Below the pieces are notes generated by a model that saw nothing but the letters and a program-made list of their open reading frames with translations, searched no databases and was not told the origin of the DNA. A stretch of DNA of 64,000 nucleotides from NCBI RefSeq assembly GCF_023343835.1, contig NC_064434.1:6119505-6183504 (forward strand), read 5' to 3'. Below are positions 36,611 to 45,660 of the stretch, in pieces (positions within the stretch are counted from its first letter, which is position 1; the number at the start of each line of letters is the position of its first letter). The position numbers and the translations under genes were made by a program. This stretch comes from Lagopus muta. Its lineage: Eukaryota > Chordata > Aves > Galliformes > Phasianidae.

Positions 36611-36922
36611 TGCAGTTGGGAGGGGTAGGGTGGGGTGGGATGAAATAGGATGGAGTGGGGTGGGATGGAGCAGGATAGGGAGGGGTGAGATGGGATGGGA
36701 TGAGGTGAGATGGATTTGGATGGGATGGGGTGGAATAGAGGAGGGGGGGTGGGATGAGATGAAACTGGGATGGCGTGGAATAGGACTGAGTGGAGTGGGA
36801 TTGCGTGAGATGGAGTTGGATGGGATGGAATGGGATGGGACATGATGGATTGAGATGGGGTGGAGTGGGTGGGATGAGATGGGATGGGGTGGGGTGGGAT
36901 GAGATGGGATGGGATGGGTGGT
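36611..36922. repeat. GGGATGGGAT-type purine-rich repeat
   Basis: Degenerate pentamer/decamer array of GGATG, GGAGT and GGGGT units, about 310 bp. It is almost pure purine plus T on the plus strand, with many G runs. Confidence 0.85.
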
Positions 36923-37312
36923 GTGGGCTGTGGGGTCAGGGTGGGACCGTCACAAGGAAAACAATGGCAGCCCCTAGAGCCCAGCCCAGTGCCATCCTTC
37001 GGGCATCCTGGCAGAGCTGGAGTGGGGAGCTCAAACGAGGAGCACCGCAGGGTCCAAACTGCACTTGGGATGCACTGCTCAGCTCAGCTTGGCACAGCTC
37101 AGCTGGCTCAGCTCGGTTGGGGCGGATGGCCCGGCGCCGTTCCCCGCTGCCGGCAGCTGCTGCACATCCGTGGCGCCCCGCGGGCTCACAGCTGTGCGGA
37201 AGGAAGTGGGAGCGAAGCAGCCCTGGGTTTGTGCCAGCAGCCCCGGCCACGTCCCCACGGCGCCGCATCTATCAGTACAGGGAGCAGGATGGGGCTGGGG
37301 GGGCACAAAATC

Positions 37313-37430
37313 TCCAAACTATATGATATCCTGAGTTGGATGGGACCCCCAAGGACCAGCAAGCCCAACTCCTGGCTCTACCAGAACCACTCAAACCCTA
37401 TGTTTGAGAGTGGTGTTTTTGAACCCTTGG
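37313..37430 (-). mobile_element. CR1 fragment, antisense (ATCCTGAGTTGGA type)
   Basis: 3' end fragment beginning TATGATATCCTGAGTTGGATGGGACC. Same tail type as the copy at 24721-24942. Confidence 0.8.
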
Positions 37431-37434
37431 GTTA

Positions 37435-38228
37435 TACATGGTGGAGATGCCAGAGGAATCCCAGGCATATATACAGACCAAAAGGAGCAGTCCTTGAGAG
37501 CAGCCCTGCAGAGAAGGACCTGGGGGTCCTGGTGGATGAAAAACTTAACATGAGCCAGCAGTGTGCTCTTGGAGCTCAGAAAGCAAATGGAATCCTGGGC
37601 TCCATCAGAACAGGGGTGGCCAGTTTGGCCAGCAGGGACAGGGAGGTGATTGTCCCCATCTACTCTGCCCTCGTGAGGCCTCATCTGGAGCACTGTGTCC
37701 AGGTCTGGAGCCCCCAGTACAAGAAAGACAGGGAGCTGCTAGAGAGGGTCCAGAGGAGAGCCACAAAGATTATCAAAGGGCTGGAGCACCTCCCCTACAA
37801 AGACAGGCTGAGGGAGCTGGGCTTGTTCAGCCTGGAGAAAAGAAGGCTGCAGGGTGACCTCATGGCAGTCTTTCAGTACCTAAAGGGAGCCTACAAACAG
37901 GAGGGGAATCAGCTCTCTGAAAGGGTAGATAACAGCAGGACAAGGGGAAATGGTTTGAAGTTGAAGGAAAGAAGCTTTAGGTTGGATGTCAGGGAGAAGT
38001 TCTTTACCATGTGAGTGGTGAGGTGCTGGAACAGCTGCCCAGAGAGGCTGTGGATGCCCCGTCCATCCCTGGAGGTGTTCAAGGCCAGGTTGGATGGGGC
38101 TCTGGGCAGCCTGGGCTGCTATGAAATGTGGAGGTTGGTGGCCCTGCCTGCTGCAGAGGGTTTGGAGCTTCATGATCTCTGAGGTCTCTTCCACCCCAAG
38201 CCATTCTATGATTCTGTGATTCTATGAG
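37435..38228 (+). mobile_element. CR1 LINE, 3' portion with ORF2 C-terminal remnant
   Basis: The longest CR1 copy in the window. From about 37480 to 38013 it has a continuous frame of about 175 codons matching the CR1 reverse transcriptase C-terminal region (motifs [45 protein letters not shown]). The frame ends at TGA 38012-38014, where other copies read AGA or AGG. The 3' UTR and ATTCTATG-type tail end at about 38228, just before KIF3C exon 2. Confidence 0.95.
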
Positions 38229-38261
38229 ATGCACTGACCCTCCCCTTTCTGCTCTCCCTAG

Positions 38262-38363
38262 GCCATGGAAAGCAAGCTGCTGATCGGCGGCAGGACCATC
38301 GTGGACCACACCAATGAGCAGCAGAAGATGCTGGAGCTGAAGCGGCAAGAGATAGCTGAGCAG
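38262..38363 (+). CDS. KIF3C: KIF3C exon 2 (residues 471-504)
   Basis: Encodes [20 protein letters not shown] and the continuing coiled coil to EIAEQ. The acceptor is CTCTCCCTAG and the donor is CAG|GTACCA. Phase 0 on both sides. The coiled coil mediates heavy-chain pairing. Confidence 0.96.
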
Positions 38364-38495
38364 GTACCACCCCATCCATCCCAGTCCCAATGGATTGGGA
38401 GCATCTGTGGGGCCAGAATGTCCACGGTGGGGTTAGGGAGTCCGTGGGGTGGTCAGTTCCCATCTCAGCTCTGAGCAGCCCCCTCTTGGACGCAG

Positions 38496-38618
38496 AAACG
38501 CCGTGAGAGGGAGATGCAGCAGGAGATGCTGCTGCGGGATGAGGAGACCATGGAGCTGCGGGAGACCTACACATCCCTGCAACAGGAGGTGGAGATCAAG
38601 ACCAAGAAACTGAAGAAG
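38496..38618 (+). CDS. KIF3C: KIF3C exon 3 (residues 505-545)
   Basis: Encodes [20 protein letters not shown] through KTKKLKK, a charged heptad-like stalk segment. The acceptor is GACGCAG and the donor is AAG|GTAAGA. The preceding intron is only 132 bases. Confidence 0.96.
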
Positions 38619-39107
38619 GTAAGAGAGCTGGGGGAGCTTCACTTGGGTCGGGAGGGACATGGGTTCATGTATTTGGTTCATGTCTCAAAGTTGGGGGCAT
38701 ATGTCCTGCCCACTATCCATGGGCACCTGATGCCTTGGAGGATGTTTCAGGCATGGTACTGGGGACACCTGTGCCACCATGCCCTGCAGGCACTCGTGTC
38801 ATCATGCCCTGGGGTCATCTGTGCCACCAGGGACACCTATGCCACCATGCCCTGAGGACACCAGTGCCACCATGCCCAGGGGACAGCCATGCCACCATAT
38901 TTTGGGATACCATAAGGAACACTCGTGCCACCGTGTTCTGGAGACACCCATTTCACAGGAGACACTTATGCCACCACGCTCTGGGAACACCTGTGTCAAT
39001 GGGGACACTTGTGCCACTGGGGTCACCCATGCCACCATGTCCTGGGGACTCCTGTGCCATAAGGGCCACCCATGCCACCAGGGCTGACGTGGTCTCTCTG
39101 GGAACAG
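38619..39107 (+). repeat. KIF3C intron 3, mostly a GCCACCATGCCCTGGGGACACC-type minisatellite
   Basis: From about 38755 to 39085 the intron is a degenerate array of units of about 22-30 bases centred on GTGCCACCATG and GGGGACAC. The flanks of about 130 and 20 bases hold the splice signals. Confidence 0.85.
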
Positions 39108-39226
39108 CTGTACGCCAAGCTGCAGGCTGTGAAGGCAGAGATCCAGGACCAGCACGACGAGTACATCCGCGTGCGGCAGGACCTGGAGGAGGCACAGAAC
39201 GAGCAGACACGGGAGCTGAAGCTCAA
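39108..39226 (+). CDS. KIF3C: KIF3C exon 4 (residues 546-584 plus split Lys585)
   Basis: Encodes [20 protein letters not shown] through RELKL, highly conserved in KIF3C. The exon ends CTC AA and the donor is GTAGGT. Reading on through the donor would give AAG TAG, an immediate stop. The first base of exon 5 completes Lys585. Confidence 0.95.
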
Positions 39227-40391
39227 GTAGGTGACGTCGGTGTCCCCTCGGGTGGGCAGTGAGGCCGAGGTCCCTCTATACCCCCAGCCCCAGCAATGCC
39301 ACCCCAAGCACCCAGCCCCAGACCCAGGGGCTGCAGGAGATCTCCACGGAGGAGGCAGTCATTCTATTCCCTATCTTACCAAAACCAATCCAGACATATA
39401 TAAATATTTTAACATTTTCATGATAAAATATTTAAAATTCCGCTCGAAGCACAATTTTGTGTCAAGTTTTGCTCCACGCCCTTTGGAACGTAATTAAAAT
39501 GCTTTAGGAGTGTGCAAACCTCAGTCAGCAATTCATCTATTCAGAGCTGTTTTCTGCAGCTTCTTCATTTGCCCCATAGCAACGTGGGAAAAAGTGGGGA
39601 AAAAGAATTCCTTTGGGGTCAGTTTTAAGGTGTTTCCTCTCATTTTCTCATCTGGCAGCTCTGCAGTGGTCTGAGATCATGCAGTCCCTTCTGTATTTTG
39701 CTGCTGCAACAGTGGGGCTAGTTTGGATTTCCATCCTTCAAAGGGGCACTGAGCAAATGCACGGGGTTGGGTTTGGGGTGCTCCCAAGGGGTCCTGGGTG
39801 AGTCAGTGCAAAATGCGTTGCCAATTGTGCATTGCAGGCAAGGTTGCAAACAGAATGGTGCAAGCTGCACTGCAAGTTGTGTCTTGCAGTCTGTATTTCA
39901 GAATGCACTATAAACTGTGCATTGCAAACTGTGCCTTGTAGGCTGTAAACCACTGTGTTTTAATTTCATTTCAGACCATGTATTTCAAGCAATTGCAGGT
40001 TGCATTGCAGACCATGTATTGCATACAATGCACCTCAGACCATGCATTGCAGACACTGCCTGGGGACTGCTAAGGAGAGGACCGTGGGGTTATACCCTGA
40101 AGGCAGCACGCAGAGCTGATGATGTTTCTTCTGCTCCTCTCTGAATGACAGTCTTCCTCTGCTCTTTCTCTCCTGCCTCTGCTGGATCCCTGGTCTCTAT
40201 CCGCCCGCTCCCTCTTCCTCTCCTCCCCACTCATCTTTTCACCCCCCATCTGTTCTCCACGTCCTGGCTCCTCTCCTGACCTCTTCTCTCCACTCCTTTT
40301 GCTCCACTTGCCGTGCCCTGTCCTGTTAACCTCCCTCCTCTCTGCTCCATCCCACCTGCCACTCCTCTCTCCTGGCCTGTCCCTCATTCAG
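39227..40391 (+). other. KIF3C: KIF3C intron 4 (1.2 kb)
   Basis: Phase 2 intron. It contains a degenerate ATTGCA-based repeat (39826-40050) and a pyrimidine-rich stretch of about 250 bases (40130-40390) leading into the acceptor CATTCAG. I see nothing else of note. Confidence 0.9.
39826..40050. repeat. Degenerate GCATTGCAGACCAT-type repeat
   Basis: ATTGCA or TTGCA recurs roughly every 14-28 bases, with AAACTGTGCATTGC and GACCATGTATTGC variants. It looks like an old, diverged minisatellite. Confidence 0.7.
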
Positions 40392-40508
40392 GTACCTGAT
40401 CATCGAGAATTTCATCCCACCAGAGGAGAAGAACAAGATCATGAACCGCCTCTACTTTGACTGTGAGGAGGACCAGTGGAAGTTCCAGCCACTGGTGCCG
40501 GCTGGCGG
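40392..40508 (+). CDS. KIF3C: KIF3C exon 5 (residues 586-623, split residues at both ends)
   Basis: Encodes [20 protein letters not shown] through FQPLVPAG, the start of the tail. The acceptor is CATTCAG. The donor chosen is GG|GTGCGT, because it restores the frame into exon 6 (GGG AAC AGC). A nearby GTGCGG would not keep the frame. Confidence 0.94.
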
Positions 40509-40702
40509 GTGCGTGCGGACACGGGCAAGGGCTGGGGACATCACTGGGTTGGGCACTGCTGTGCCACCATCCATGGGGACATGGAGAAATGAAGGAGGTG
40601 CCCAAGGCACCAGGGTGGCCATCGGGTCCCATCCTGTGCTCAGGGAGCTCAGTGCTGTCTCATGTTGTCTAATGGGCGTTCCTCTCTTAATTTCCTGTTC
40701 AG

Positions 40703-40811
40703 GAACAGCAACCAAATGAAGAAGAGGCCAACCTCTGCAGTGGGGTACAAGAGACCCATCAGCCAGTACGCCCGCGTGGCCATGGCCATGGGATCACATC
40801 CACGGTATCGG
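40703..40811 (+). CDS. KIF3C: KIF3C exon 6 (residues 625-660)
   Basis: Encodes [20 protein letters not shown] through GSHPRYR, a basic tail segment conserved in KIF3C. The acceptor is CTGTTCAG and the donor is CGG|GTAAGG. It exits in phase 0. Confidence 0.95.
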
Positions 40812-40869
40812 GTAAGGGAGGGGACAGTGCTGGTGTGTGCTGGGGGACAAGGTGGTGTTGGGTCAGCAG

Positions 40870-41345
40870 GGAGGATGGATGGGATGAAAGAGTGGGTGGA
40901 TGGATGGATGGATGGATGGATGGATGCATGGATGGATGGATGGATGGATGGGGTGCATGGAAGGATGGAGTTCATGGGATGGATGGAGTGGATGGGATGG
41001 GATGGGTGGGTGGATGGATGGATGGTTGGGTGAGTGGTTGGGTTGGTGGGTGGGTGGATGAGTGGATGGATGGCTGGTTGGGATGCATGGAAGTATGGGG
41101 TTCATGGGATGATCGGGTGGACAGGATGGATGGGTGGATGGATGGATGGATGGATGGATGGATGGATAGATGGATGGATGGATGGATGGATGGATGGATG
41201 GATGGATGGATGGATGGGATGTGTGGATGGATGGATGGATGGATGGATGGATGGATGGATGGATGGATGGATGGATGGATGGATGGATGGATGGATGGGA
41301 TGTGTGGATGGATGGGATGTGTGGATGGATGGATGGATTTGTGGG
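40870..41345. repeat. ATGG/TGGA tetranucleotide microsatellite array 1
   Basis: Long runs of GGAT units (for example 41121-41218 and 41225-41297, nearly pure), with degenerate GGGATG interruptions. It yields spurious Trp/Met/Asp/Gly-rich open frames. Confidence 0.97.
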
Positions 41346-41362
41346 TAGGGTAGATGGATGGC

Positions 41363-41418
41363 TGGCATACGAGATGATCTTAAAGGTCTCTTCCAGCCCA
41401 AATCATTTTATGATTCGA
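41363..41418 (+). mobile_element. CR1 3' tail inside the ATGG array
   Basis: GATGATCTTAAAGGTCTCTTCCAGCC followed by ATTTTATGATTCG. Only the last 55 bases of a CR1 remain. Confidence 0.75.
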
Positions 41419-41439
41419 TATAAGAATGACTTGGGTGGG

Positions 41440-41700
41440 TGGATGGGGTGACTGGATGAATGGGGCAGGTAGACAGATAAGTGATGTCTGGATAGATGGA
41501 TAGAATGGGTTGTATGAGTGGAATGGCTGGATGTGGGGAGTGAATGGATGAATGATTGAGTTGTGTGGATGGATGGATGGATGGATGGATGGATGGATGG
41601 ATGGATGGATGGATGGATGGATGGATGGATGGATGGACGGATGAATGAGTAGGGTAGATGGATGGATGGTGTATGCAGATGGGTAGAGTGAATGGATGAA
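41440..41700. repeat. ATGG/TGGA tetranucleotide microsatellite array 2
   Basis: Includes about 17 uninterrupted GGAT units at 41566-41635. Degenerate on both sides. Confidence 0.93.
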
Positions 41701-42111
41701 TGAGGTTAATGGCTGGGTGGCTGGGTGACAGCTCCAGGCAGCTGGAGAGAATATGGGGTAAATAAGCTCATGAAGACTGGAGATAATTTAGATAAAGCTC
41801 CAAGCTTTGTGAGCCTTGGCCCCAGGTCAGGTTATCAGCACTGTCTTATCAGCCAGCCCTGACTGAGTTGTGGGCTTGCTGCCTCTGCCAGCTCCGGCTG
41901 CTTGTCTGAGGGCTGAAAACATTCAGTCTTACTTGCTGGTGCTGTGAAAGAGCACAACAGCCTGAGCAGAGCAGGATGCAGCTGCAGCCAGAAGATCTCT
42001 GTCCCTCAGGGTATTCAGCCTCTCAGGCTCAGGACCTACACAAGATGGTGCCATGCTTTACTGTGCAGTAACTCCCTGTGTTGACTTTCCTTCTGCCCCA
42101 TCCTCCTGCAG

Positions 42112-42287
42112 GCTGAGAACATCATGTTCCTGGAGCTGGACCTCTCCCCTCCGGCAGTGTTTGAGTTTGAACGGAGCCGGGACCCGGCCGAGCAGGACCC
42201 ACGGGCTCTGCACCTGGAGAGGCTGATGCACCTGGACAGCATCCTGGAGCGGCCGGCAGCCTCCCGGGTGAGGAAGTCCCGCTCCTG
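42112..42287 (+). CDS. KIF3C: KIF3C exon 7 (residues 661-718 plus split Trp719)
   Basis: Encodes [20 protein letters not shown] through RVRKSRS, the conserved globular tail. The acceptor is CTCCTGCAG. The donor is TG|GTGAGT, with the Trp codon split across the junction. Confidence 0.95.
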
Positions 42288-42449
42288 GTGAGTGATCATG
42301 TGGACATTTGGGCGCTGGGGCTGGGACACTGTGTAAGGGACAGTGCTGGATTGAGGACCTGCAGCTGAGGGGATAGCTGCAGGAGTACAGGGCAGCCTGG
42401 AAGCGTTCCCTGTCTCTATTGGAGACAAGTTTGGGGTTCAAGGCAGGGG

Positions 42450-42647
42450 TTCCAACCTTCCAACCCAAACCACTCCGAGATTCTCGGATTCTGTTCTACT
42501 GGCACAGGCTGCCCAAGGAGGTGGAGGACTCACCATCCCTGGAGCTGTTCCAGAACTATGGAGATGTGGCACTAAGAGAGCAGTGGCACTGTGGATGGGT
42601 TGGGGTTGGACTTTGTGGTGTTTTCCAACCTGAATGATTCTCTGAAA
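42450..42647 (+). mobile_element. CR1 fragments in KIF3C intron 7
   Basis: A short tail (TTCCAACCCAAACCACTCCGAGATTCTCGG) is followed directly by a second sense 3' end from GGCACAGGCTGCCCAAGGAGG to TTCCAACCTGAATGATTC. Two insertions in series, or one rearranged copy. Confidence 0.85.
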
Positions 42648-42853
42648 AACAGGATGATGATGCAGTATATCACCATGTACATATGCCAAGGATGGTCATG
42701 CATAACATCCAGCGCTGCTCAGCACTGAATTTCCATCAGTGCTGCCTACATAGCAAGTCACTGAGAAAACAGCAGGATTCAGGGGGTGGAGACTGAGAAA
42801 GAGGAAGCAGAAGGAAAATGTTGGGTTTTTTTTTCTGCTTGTGCCACCCCCAG

Positions 42854-42947
42854 GTGCCAGACACCACGGTCGCTGCCATCCTCCACCACACACGCGTCCC
42901 TTGCTGCCAGCTCCCCACGCACCTCTGCGACACCGGCACAGGAGTGA
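42854..42947 (+). CDS. KIF3C: KIF3C exon 8 (residues 720-749 and stop)
   Basis: Completes the Trp codon and encodes CQTPRSLPSSTTHASLAASS to ATPAQE, then TGA (42945-42947). The STTHASLA core matches the mammalian C-terminus as I recall it. The final residues differ. Confidence 0.94.
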
Positions 42948-42950
42948 TGG

Positions 42951-43021
42951 CCCCAGGACCCCCAGTCCCAGGATTCCCGACCCCAGGACCCCTAACCCCA
43001 GGACCTTCTGACCCCAGGACT
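42951..43021. repeat. CCCCAGGACC-type tandem repeat
   Basis: About six degenerate units of 11-14 bases directly after the KIF3C stop codon. Confidence 0.8.
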
Positions 43022-43198
43022 GAGGCCACCTCTGCTCCAGGGCTGAACAGTGTCCCCAGCAGCAGCATCCTACCGCCTTCAGCTACTTATGTGCACTGTA
43101 TGTGTGTGAGATGCTCCCCGCGGCTCTGAGACCATGGGAGCTGCCCTCTTCATCCTCCTGCCCCAACACACCCCTCCCAAGTCTGGATCTGTCACTTT

Positions 43199-43220
43199 AT
43201 TTATTTAATGTATTTATTTA
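43199..43220 (+). promoter_or_regulatory. AU-rich element in KIF3C 3' UTR
   Basis: Four ATTTA pentamers within 22 bases, two overlapping pairs. Class II-like AREs recruit mRNA decay or stabilising factors (established). Function here is inferred. Confidence 0.55.
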
Positions 43221-44447
43221 TGGAGTGGTTGGCGAGCAGCTGGAATGTGCTCTCGCAGGACACCGAGCTGGGTCAGCTCCGGTGCTCTGAGCCCCCCTGG
43301 ACCCCAATGGCTTTGACACAAGATGAGGTGGCTCCAGACACTCCTTGCTGTGTTCATTGGATCTCAAGTTTGCCATATAATTCGTGCTTGTGGCAACTCC
43401 TACAAGACTTCAGAGACTTCCCAATGGCAGACCCTTGTGCTGAGCTTGTCCAAGACCACAAGGAACACTCTGGACTGCATCAGCATTGGTGGCAGCGATG
43501 TCTCACTGATGTCTGGGCACAGCTGTCACTGCACAAATGCCAGCTCTGTGCACCAAGTGGGCTGACAGATTCACCAACCAAGTCAACCCAGCTCAGCTCT
43601 CCTCTGGATAGTGCTGCACAGAGGTCACTTGGGGTTTGGAGGACATTTGGTGATTTTATGGGTTGCGGAGGGAGAGCTAATGAATGTGAAACGGGTAATG
43701 AATAGGAGAGGGGTGAGCAGTGAGGCTCCTCTGTCTGGCACAGAGCAATCTGAAACCCATCAAAAGCAGCATCTGCAGTTGCTAGGAGATTGAGTTGTGC
43801 TACAGCATCCTGATGAATGAGGAAGCGGCCTCGTCGTCCAGGAGGAAAGACATGGGTCTGCAAAAGGAAGGGTGCTGGAGCAAATCCCTGGGTGGGCAAG
43901 CTAAGAGATTACGGGTGGGGGCAGTGTTTTCTGCATGCAGGACCTCATCTGATTCCCAGGGAGGGTGGGAGGGGAACTTGCACTGATGTGAGGGAAGCAC
44001 TGAGGGCAGCTGCTTTGGACCAAGTGCCACCTAACGAGGCCAGGCTGGGGGGTGCTCCTCTCCTGACCTGACCCATCTCCCATTCTACTGAGGTCTTCTC
44101 CCTTTGCCCTGTGCTGCCCTGCTGTGTGTCTTCTGATCTTCTGCTGCCATCATCCCTTCCCTGTTCATATCCCATAGCTGAAGTCTCATCCCCCAACCCA
44201 GAATGCAGCAGCCAAGTTGAGGGGCTGTGGGTTGCTGCTAGTACTCGTGTTCCATTTGAGTGGCCAGATGGGCTTTTGCAGAAGTTTGCTGTTAGAAGAA
44301 CCATGGCATACTGTCTGTGGCAGAGTGGTAAAATGTCTTATGAGCTTGCCCTGAAATCCTTGCATATGTGGATATGAACTCAATAGCGAAGGCTGCCAGT
44401 TGGGTAGGGGAAGAAATTCTAGGGAAGGATGGTCAAGCATTCAGCAC

Positions 44448-44590
44448 TATCCTTCTGTCCAACCTTCTGGTCATCTTCATGCCTGTCCTTCTGCCCAACC
44501 TTTTGCCTATCCTTCTGCCTATCTTTCTGCCCAGCCTTCTGTCCAACCTGCTTCCCATCCCTGTCCATCCTTCTGCCCATCCTTCCCCAC
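44448..44590. repeat. CCTTCTGCCCAT-type 12-bp repeat
   Basis: About eleven degenerate 12-base units in the KIF3C 3' UTR (CCTTCTGCCCAACC, CCTTCTGCCTAT and similar). Confidence 0.85.
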
Positions 44591-44802
44591 GCAATGAGCA
44601 GTGCACACAAGGAAGCTGGGTCTCCTCCGTGGCTGGTGGTGAGTTCCTTCTGCCTGCAGACACATTCATAGTTGGGTTATATCCCTGGAATTGTGAAACA
44701 AGTGCATGGGAGATCCAGCTCCTTCCTTCTTTTTCAGGGTGGCCCTGGGATTGAAGATCAGAAAGTAAAGATCTAAGAAAGGGGAGAAGCTGTGTGTGTT
44801 AC

Positions 44803-44887
44803 ATGGTGGCACAGTGGGGCTGGGTTAGTGATTGGACTAGATGATCATAGCGGTCTTGTCCAACCTTAATGATTCTGTCATTCTATG
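44803..44887 (+). mobile_element. CR1 3' tail in KIF3C 3' UTR
   Basis: Ends GATTGGACTAGATGATCATAG then GGTCTTGTCCAACCTTAATG and a short ATTCTGTC/ATTCTATG tail. Sense to the gene. Confidence 0.85.
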
Positions 44888-45482
44888 GCAGCCTGCAGGA
44901 GGATTTTCTCCCTTTCTCCTCATTTTCCAATTGCCTCAAGTTTCTTGACAGCCAGGCCAGCAGCTCACTGAGCCCAGGGATGGGGAACCAGAAGAGCTCA
45001 GGAGCCATCTGTTCTTTTTCCACCATGCTGAGCCCAAACCATAGAGCACTGGGTGGAAGGAAGCCCATGGGAACCTGCTCACATCTTGGGGAATGCACAC
45101 CAGGGCCTCCTATGGTGGTCCTCCAGGGGACACTATCGGTCCCACCTGGAGGCTTTCCAGTGGGTTGGTGGCTGTTGGCTGCCCTGCTCCAGCTTTGTCC
45201 TTATTCTGTCCACATCCAAGCACTGCTTCGATGCCTCCATTACACGTGTAGGTCCAGAACTTCACTCTGTGTCTCCATGCATTGCTCCGACCTCAGCCTT
45301 CCAACGCAGAGCCCCAGGGAGGGCTCGGAGATGGGAAGGGGTGAGAGTGCTGTGGCACTTCCCCCCACCCCGCAGCCTCACCACGTCGCTGCAGCAACCT
45401 CAGATGTATATTTGTAATGTTCTTTGTCCTTTGTATGTTGGTGCGTGTGTATTTACATATGAATGTGTGTAGGTGTGTGTGG

Positions 45483-45505
45483 GTGTGCGCGCACGCGTGT
45501 GTGTA
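45483..45505. repeat. Alternating purine-pyrimidine tract (GT/GC)
   Basis: Uninterrupted alternation through GTGTGCGCGCACGCGTGTGT, a sequence with Z-DNA potential. Confidence 0.7.
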
Positions 45506-45626
45506 GCCAAGGGATCTATTTACCTTCCATGTGAGTGACTGTACAGGGTGGGGAGGGGGGGTTGGTGGGCTTTTTTTTTTTTTTTTTGGTTATTTTTGGT
45601 TTCAGGTTCTTATTTTTTTTGGCAGA

Positions 45627-45660
45627 GGGTGGGTGGGTGGGTGGGTGGGGATGGGGGGGG
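45627..45660 (+). promoter_or_regulatory. GGGT-repeat G-quadruplex motif in 3' UTR
   Basis: Five G runs of three or more separated by single T bases, then AT and a run of eight G. This is on the KIF3C mRNA strand, so an RNA quadruplex is expected. It is preceded by a T-rich stretch. Confidence 0.7.

Larger units (their letters stand above)
33994..38261 (+). other. KIF3C: KIF3C intron 1 (4.3 kb)
   Basis: Phase 0 intron. It begins with a 13-bp minisatellite (34080-34770), then about 1.8 kb (34770-36500) with no feature I recognise. A GT repeat, a GATGG-type repeat and a CR1 pair follow. The CR1 tail reaches to about 33 bases from exon 2. Confidence 0.93.
40812..42111 (+). other. KIF3C: KIF3C intron 6 (1.3 kb)
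   Basis: Most of the first 900 bases is ATGG tetranucleotide repeat, interrupted by a CR1 tail (41363-41418). The last 400 bases are ordinary sequence ending in a good polypyrimidine tract before TGCAG. Confidence 0.92.

Noticed and set aside
36382-36845. Cys/Val-rich open frame over the GT repeat
   Set aside because: It is a translation of dinucleotide and GGGATGG repeats inside an intron.
37480-38014. Reverse-transcriptase-like protein as a host gene
   Set aside because: It is the ORF2 C-terminus of a truncated CR1 LINE with a premature TGA and a typical CR1 3' UTR and tail.
40835-41451. Trp/Met/Asp/Gly-rich repeat protein
   Set aside because: It is a translation of the ATGG microsatellite in KIF3C intron 6.
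45060-45472. Overlapping frames in 44869-45472
   Set aside because: They lie in the KIF3C 3' UTR, have no domain, and several frames are open at once in GC-rich DNA.
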